From Acidobacteriota bacterium (GTDB lineage Bacteria; Acidobacteriota; Polarisedimenticolia; QHYA01), in the NCBI GenBank assembly GCA_003223995.1, contig QHYA01000009.1, positions 1-16,900 on the forward strand: DNA of 16,900 bases, written 5' to 3'. A program made the position numbers and the translations under genes. Below are positions 13,694-16,900 of the stretch, one piece after another. Position 1 is the first letter of the stretch, and the number at the start of each line of letters is the position of its first letter. A model generated the notes under the pieces. It saw only the letters and a program-made list of their open reading frames with translations, was not told the origin of the DNA and made no database searches.

Positions 13694-15448
13694 TTGCGCA
13701 GCGCTGAGGCACGTCCGGGCAAAGCGGTTTTCTCGCTCCTTTGCGTGGCCGCTGGCCTGCTGCTCACCATCGCGTGCCGTCAGTCCACCGGGACGGGAGC
13801 GGTCCAGGCCGGGACGGCTCCGGGCTCCCAGCCCGCCCCCGCCGGCTCCCCGCTCTTCACGGACATCACCGAGCCGGTCGGACTGGGCCGCACGGCCGAG
13901 CGGTGGCCGGACGGGACCTTCTACCTTCCGGAGGTGCAAGGTCCGGGTGTCGCCCTGTTCGACTACGACAACGACGGCGACCTCGACATCCTGCAGATCC
14001 GCATGCCTCCTCCCGGCCAGCCCCACGCCCCTTCCTCCAAGCGGCTGTTCCAGCAGCAACCCGACGGAACATTCCTCGACGTGACGGAGCGCTCCGGCAT
14101 CCGCGATACGGGATACGGCCAGGGTGTGGCGATTGGCGACATCGACAACGACGGGGACCTGGACGTTTACTTCGCGAACCTGGGACCCGACGCCTTCTAC
14201 ATCAACAACGGCGACGGCACCTTCACGGAAGCGACCAGGGCGGCCGGGTTTTCCGGAGATCTCTGGAGCAACACCGCCGCCTTCTGCGACTACGACCGCG
14301 ACGGCTACCTCGACCTTTTCGTCGTCCACTACCTCCAGTACGACCCCAACCATCCCTGCTTCAACTACGCCGGAAAGAGAGAGTACTGCGGGCCGCAGAA
14401 CTTCAGGGGGGTCCCCGACACGCTCTACCGGAACAACGGCAACGGCACGTTCACGGATGTCACCGCGAAGGCCGGCATCACCTACCCGCGCGACGGGGAG
14501 AAGGCGAAGGGGATGGGCGTCATCTGTGCGGACCTCACGGGCGACGGCTGGCCCGACATTTACGTGACCAACGACAGCGAGCCCAATCTTCTCTGGGTCA
14601 ACCAGCGCGACGGAACATTCAGAGAGGAAGGGATCCTCCGGGGCCTGGCCGTCAACCGCAACGGCGTTCCGGAATCGAGCATGGGGCTGGCCGTGGGGGA
14701 CGTGAATGGCGACGGCTATCTCGACATCTTCATGACGCACCTGTGGGAGCAGAACAATAGGCTCTGCAGAGGCGGGCCCGGAGGGCTGTTCAACGACAGC
14801 ACGCTGGAGTCGGGGATGGTCAACGACGATCTGCTTTTCACCGGCTTCGGCTGCGGATTCTTCGACTACGACAACGACGGCGACCTCGACATCGCCGTCG
14901 TCAACGGTGCGGTGAAGCGGCGGCCGGTTCTCGACGGCGCGGCCATGGGAGCGTTCTGGAACCAGTACGCCGAGCCCAACTTCCTCTTCGAGAACGATGG
15001 CGCCGGTATCTTCCACAACGCCGGCGCGCGCGCCGGGCCGTTCGCCTCGAGACTCGAGATCGGCCGCGGGCTCGCGTTCGGGGACATCGACCGGGACGGA
15101 GACGAGGACATGGTCGTCTCGAACGGGGACAACTCCCTGCGAGTGTTCCGCAACGACGCTCCGAAACCAGGCAGTCACTGGCTTCGCGTGCGGGCGATGA
15201 CGGGCCGGAGGGATGCTCTCGGCGCGCAGCTCACAGTCAGCGCGGGCGGGAAAAAACGGATCGGGCTGGTCCTGGCATCCTACAGCTACCAGAGCAGCAG
15301 CGAGCCCGTGGCCCATTTCGGCCTCGGGGAGGTCGATCGCGTCGATGGAATCGACATCCTGTGGCCCGATGGCCGCCGGGAGGAGTTCCAGTCCCCAGGG
15401 GTGGATCGGGAGATCGTTCTCCGGGAGGGAACCGGCAAGCCGATATGA
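13694..15448 (+). CDS. CRTAC1-family lipoprotein: FG-GAP/VCBS repeats with C-terminal ASPIC/UnbV domain
   Basis: The product is 584 aa from TTG 13694, chosen because AAGGGAGAAGG stands right before it. GTG 13661 would add 11 residues but has no ribosome site. The N-terminus is a lipoprotein signal (VFSLLCVAAGLLLTIAC). The body carries seven calcium-loop motifs of FG-GAP/VCBS repeats: DYDNDGDLDI, DIDNDGDLDV, DYDRDGYLDL, DLTGDGWPDI, DVNGDGYLDI, a second DYDNDGDLDI and DIDRDGDEDM. This implies a seven-bladed, integrin-like propeller. The last 90 residues form the ASPIC/UnbV domain (GAQLTVSAGGKKRIGLVLAS, SSSEPVAHFGLGEVDRVDGI, DILWPDGRREEF). The family is surface-exposed and of unknown function, possibly in adhesion or ligand binding. 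The stop overlaps the ATG of the TPR gene (ATGA), so the two are coupled. It is divergent from the copper-haem cluster with a 143-nt gap. Confidence 0.9.
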   Translation: MRSAEARPGKAVFSLLCVAAGLLLTIACRQSTGTGAVQAGTAPGSQPAPAGSPLFTDITEPVGLGRTAERWPDGTFYLPEVQGPGVALFDYDNDGDLDILQIRMPPPGQPHAPSSKRLFQQQPDGTFLDVTERSGIRDTGYGQGVAIGDIDNDGDLDVYFANLGPDAFYINNGDGTFTEATRAAGFSGDLWSNTAAFCDYDRDGYLDLFVVHYLQYDPNHPCFNYAGKREYCGPQNFRGVPDTLYRNNGNGTFTDVTAKAGITYPRDGEKAKGMGVICADLTGDGWPDIYVTNDSEPNLLWVNQRDGTFREEGILRGLAVNRNGVPESSMGLAVGDVNGDGYLDIFMTHLWEQNNRLCRGGPGGLFNDSTLESGMVNDDLLFTGFGCGFFDYDNDGDLDIAVVNGAVKRRPVLDGAAMGAFWNQYAEPNFLFENDGAGIFHNAGARAGPFASRLEIGRGLAFGDIDRDGDEDMVVSNGDNSLRVFRNDAPKPGSHWLRVRAMTGRRDALGAQLTVSAGGKKRIGLVLASYSYQSSSEPVAHFGLGEVDRVDGIDILWPDGRREEFQSPGVDREIVLREGTGKPI

Positions 15449-16900
15449 GAAGACGGCGGCGAGCGCTGCTCGCTCCAGGCGTCCTGTTCCTGATCGCCTT
15501 CGCCATCCACGGGTGCGCGGGCGGCAGGGGCAGCATTCCCCGCCCGGATCTCCGGGACGCGTCGCCCGAGGTTGTCCGGGCAGTCCAGGCGGACCAGGAC
15601 GGCGTCGTCCGGGCCCCTCGCTCCGCTCAGGCCTGGGGCAAGCTGGGCGATCGATACAGGAGCCACCGGTGGATGGCCGAAGCCGAGGAGTGTTATCTCC
15701 GAGCGGCTGCGATCGAGCCCCGAGAGTTCCTCTGGCCGTACCTCGCGGGCATCAACCGGAGCCTGACCGATCCGAAAAAGGCGGCAGAGTTCCTCGCGAG
15801 CGCCCTGAAGCTCGACGACTCCTATGCGCCCGCGCATGTCCACTACGCCCGCGCGCTGATGCGGCTGGGACGGCAGGACGAGGCGAGGGGCCACTTCGAA
15901 CGGGCAAGCCTGCTGGATCCGAACGGCTCGCACGCGGAGCTGGGGCTCGGCCAGATCGCCCTTGCCTCGGGCGACTACGCCTCCGCCCGCCAGCACCTCG
16001 AGCTGGCCCTCCAGCGCAATCCCCGGCACGCCGAAGCCCACCTGGCCTTGGCCAAGGTCCTCATGGCTCAAGGCGAGGCCGGGCAGGCCCGCGAGCACGC
16101 AGATGCCGTCCGGGAGCTGCCGAACGAGACCCCGATGGACGATCCGCGTTCCGCGCGGTTCGTCGAGCCGGCCGGCGCGCAGGCGCACATGGAGGTGGCT
16201 CAGCAGCTCTGGAAGCTCGACAAACTGGACGAGGCCGCCGAGCAGTACCGTCAGGCCATCCAGTCCGATCCCAACCTCGCCCTGGCGCATTTCAACCTGG
16301 GAACGCTCCTCGCGAAGCAGGGAAAGCTCGAAGAGGCCGAGGCGTCCCTGCGGCAGGCGGTGCAGCTCGACCCCGACGATGAAGAAGCGCAGCGAGGCCT
16401 GGCCTCTGTCCTATACCTCAGGGGAAAGATGGATGAGGCGGCAGAGCACCTGCGGACCGCGCTGAACAGAAAACCCGCCGACACGGAGCTTCGATACAAC
16501 CTCGGGACCATGCTGGCCATGCGGGGCGATCTTCCCGGCGCCATCGAACAGCTCTCGGAAGTCGTCCGGCTCCGGCCGGACCACGCCGAGGCACGAGTGA
16601 ACCTGGCCGCGGCTCTTGCGAAGCAGGGAAAGACCGACCAGGCGGTGGCTCAATACCGCGAAGCGCTCCAGCGCCAGCCGGATCACGCAAGAGCACACAA
16701 GGGCCTGGCGGATCTGCTTCTCGAACAGGGCGACACCAGAAAGGCGGTCGCGGAGTACCGCGAGGCGATGCGCCTGAAGCCCGACTGGCCCGAGCCGGCA
16801 CGCCGCTTGGCCTGGGTCCTGGCGACCGACGAGAACCCGAAGTACCGCGACGCGGGGGAAGCCGTGAGGCTGGCGGAGCAGGCCTGTGCGGCGACCTCGA
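15445..16900 (+). CDS. TPR-repeat lipoprotein (runs off the right edge)
   Basis: ATG 15445 overlaps the stop of the CRTAC1-type gene by 4 nt, and the frame stays open for 485 codons to the window edge. The N-terminus is a lipoprotein signal (MRRRRRALLAPGVLFLIAFA, then IHGC with Cys24). From about residue 65 the protein is built of tetratricopeptide repeats of 34-residue spacing; I count ten or eleven. Clear units include VHYARALMRLGRQDEARGHF, FNLGTLLAKQGKLEEAEASL, VNLAAALAKQGKTDQAVAQY and KGLADLLLEQGDTRKAVAEY, each ending near a (D/K/Q)P turn. One spacer (about 224-250, NETPMDDPRSARFVEPAG) breaks the series. TPR solenoids are protein-binding scaffolds. CRTAC1 plus TPR gene pairs recur in Acidobacteriota and Planctomycetota (from memory), so a surface complex of the two is a reasonable inference. 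The true end is not seen. Confidence 0.88.
   Translation, partial: MRRRRRALLAPGVLFLIAFAIHGCAGGRGSIPRPDLRDASPEVVRAVQADQDGVVRAPRSAQAWGKLGDRYRSHRWMAEAEECYLRAAAIEPREFLWPYLAGINRSLTDPKKAAEFLASALKLDDSYAPAHVHYARALMRLGRQDEARGHFERASLLDPNGSHAELGLGQIALASGDYASARQHLELALQRNPRHAEAHLALAKVLMAQGEAGQAREHADAVRELPNETPMDDPRSARFVEPAGAQAHMEVAQQLWKLDKLDEAAEQYRQAIQSDPNLALAHFNLGTLLAKQGKLEEAEASLRQAVQLDPDDEEAQRGLASVLYLRGKMDEAAEHLRTALNRKPADTELRYNLGTMLAMRGDLPGAIEQLSEVVRLRPDHAEARVNLAAALAKQGKTDQAVAQYREALQRQPDHARAHKGLADLLLEQGDTRKAVAEYREAMRLKPDWPEPARRLAWVLATDENPKYRDAGEAVRLAEQACAATS

Noticed and set aside
13547..15316. 589-residue minus-strand frame
   Set aside because: It mirrors the FG-GAP repeats of the plus-strand gene (runs of V and E opposite GAC/GTC codons) and has no recognisable domain.
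15286..16290. 334-residue minus-strand frame and the 389-residue plus frame at 15213-16382
   Set aside because: Both overlap the TPR gene in other frames; the TPR frame has clear repeats and a coupled start.

Overview
The window is GC-rich (about two thirds G+C by eye) and densely coded. It looks like a piece of an uncultivated, Acidobacteriota-like bacterium. The lineage is an inference from gene style: large secreted proteins with a C-terminal 'YDVV..G...LR.SGGDF' module, a CRTAC1 (FG-GAP plus ASPIC/UnbV) protein coupled to a TPR lipoprotein, CHRD and DUF6600-like exported proteins, and a DHOR cytochrome. No rRNA, tRNA, CRISPR array or intact insertion sequence was seen.

Left end (1-1691). 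A minus-strand pair runs off the left edge: a rhodanese-like protein followed by an alpha/beta-hydrolase. The rhodanese frame is cut by a TGA exactly where the catalytic cysteine should be. Homologous-looking sequence continues in frame for 48 more codons. A perfect 7-bp hairpin with loop AGUUG lies 25 nt after the TGA, which fits the bacterial SECIS pattern. I read it as a selenoprotein (136 aa, Sec88). Divergent from it is a solitary mreB whose product lacks about 46 residues of subdomain IIB.

Middle (1767-9940). This part is mostly exported or cell-envelope proteins: a 683-aa secreted protein, a tandem ACT-domain protein, a CHRD protein, a small periplasmic protein with a clear terminator, a DUF6600-like protein with a long charged tail, an alpha/beta-hydrolase with an EF-hand-like loop, a DMT/EamA permease and a short secreted beta-rich protein. 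Just before the permease lies what looks like the C-terminal stump of a PIN-domain (VapC-like) toxin with both acidic positions replaced.

Right part (10094-16900). A LarE-like sulfur transferase gene is broken: its PP-loop start is missing and a frameshift follows. It abuts a minus-strand redox cluster of a PHM-like copper protein, a small lipoprotein and a DHOR/DUF1111 diheme lipoprotein. Divergent from that cluster, a CRTAC1-type lipoprotein and a TPR lipoprotein overlap by ATGA and run off the right edge.

The clearest candidate for new biology is the selenocysteine rhodanese-hydrolase pair. Next come the shortened MreB and two decayed genes (larE, vapC-like) that point to local rearrangement.
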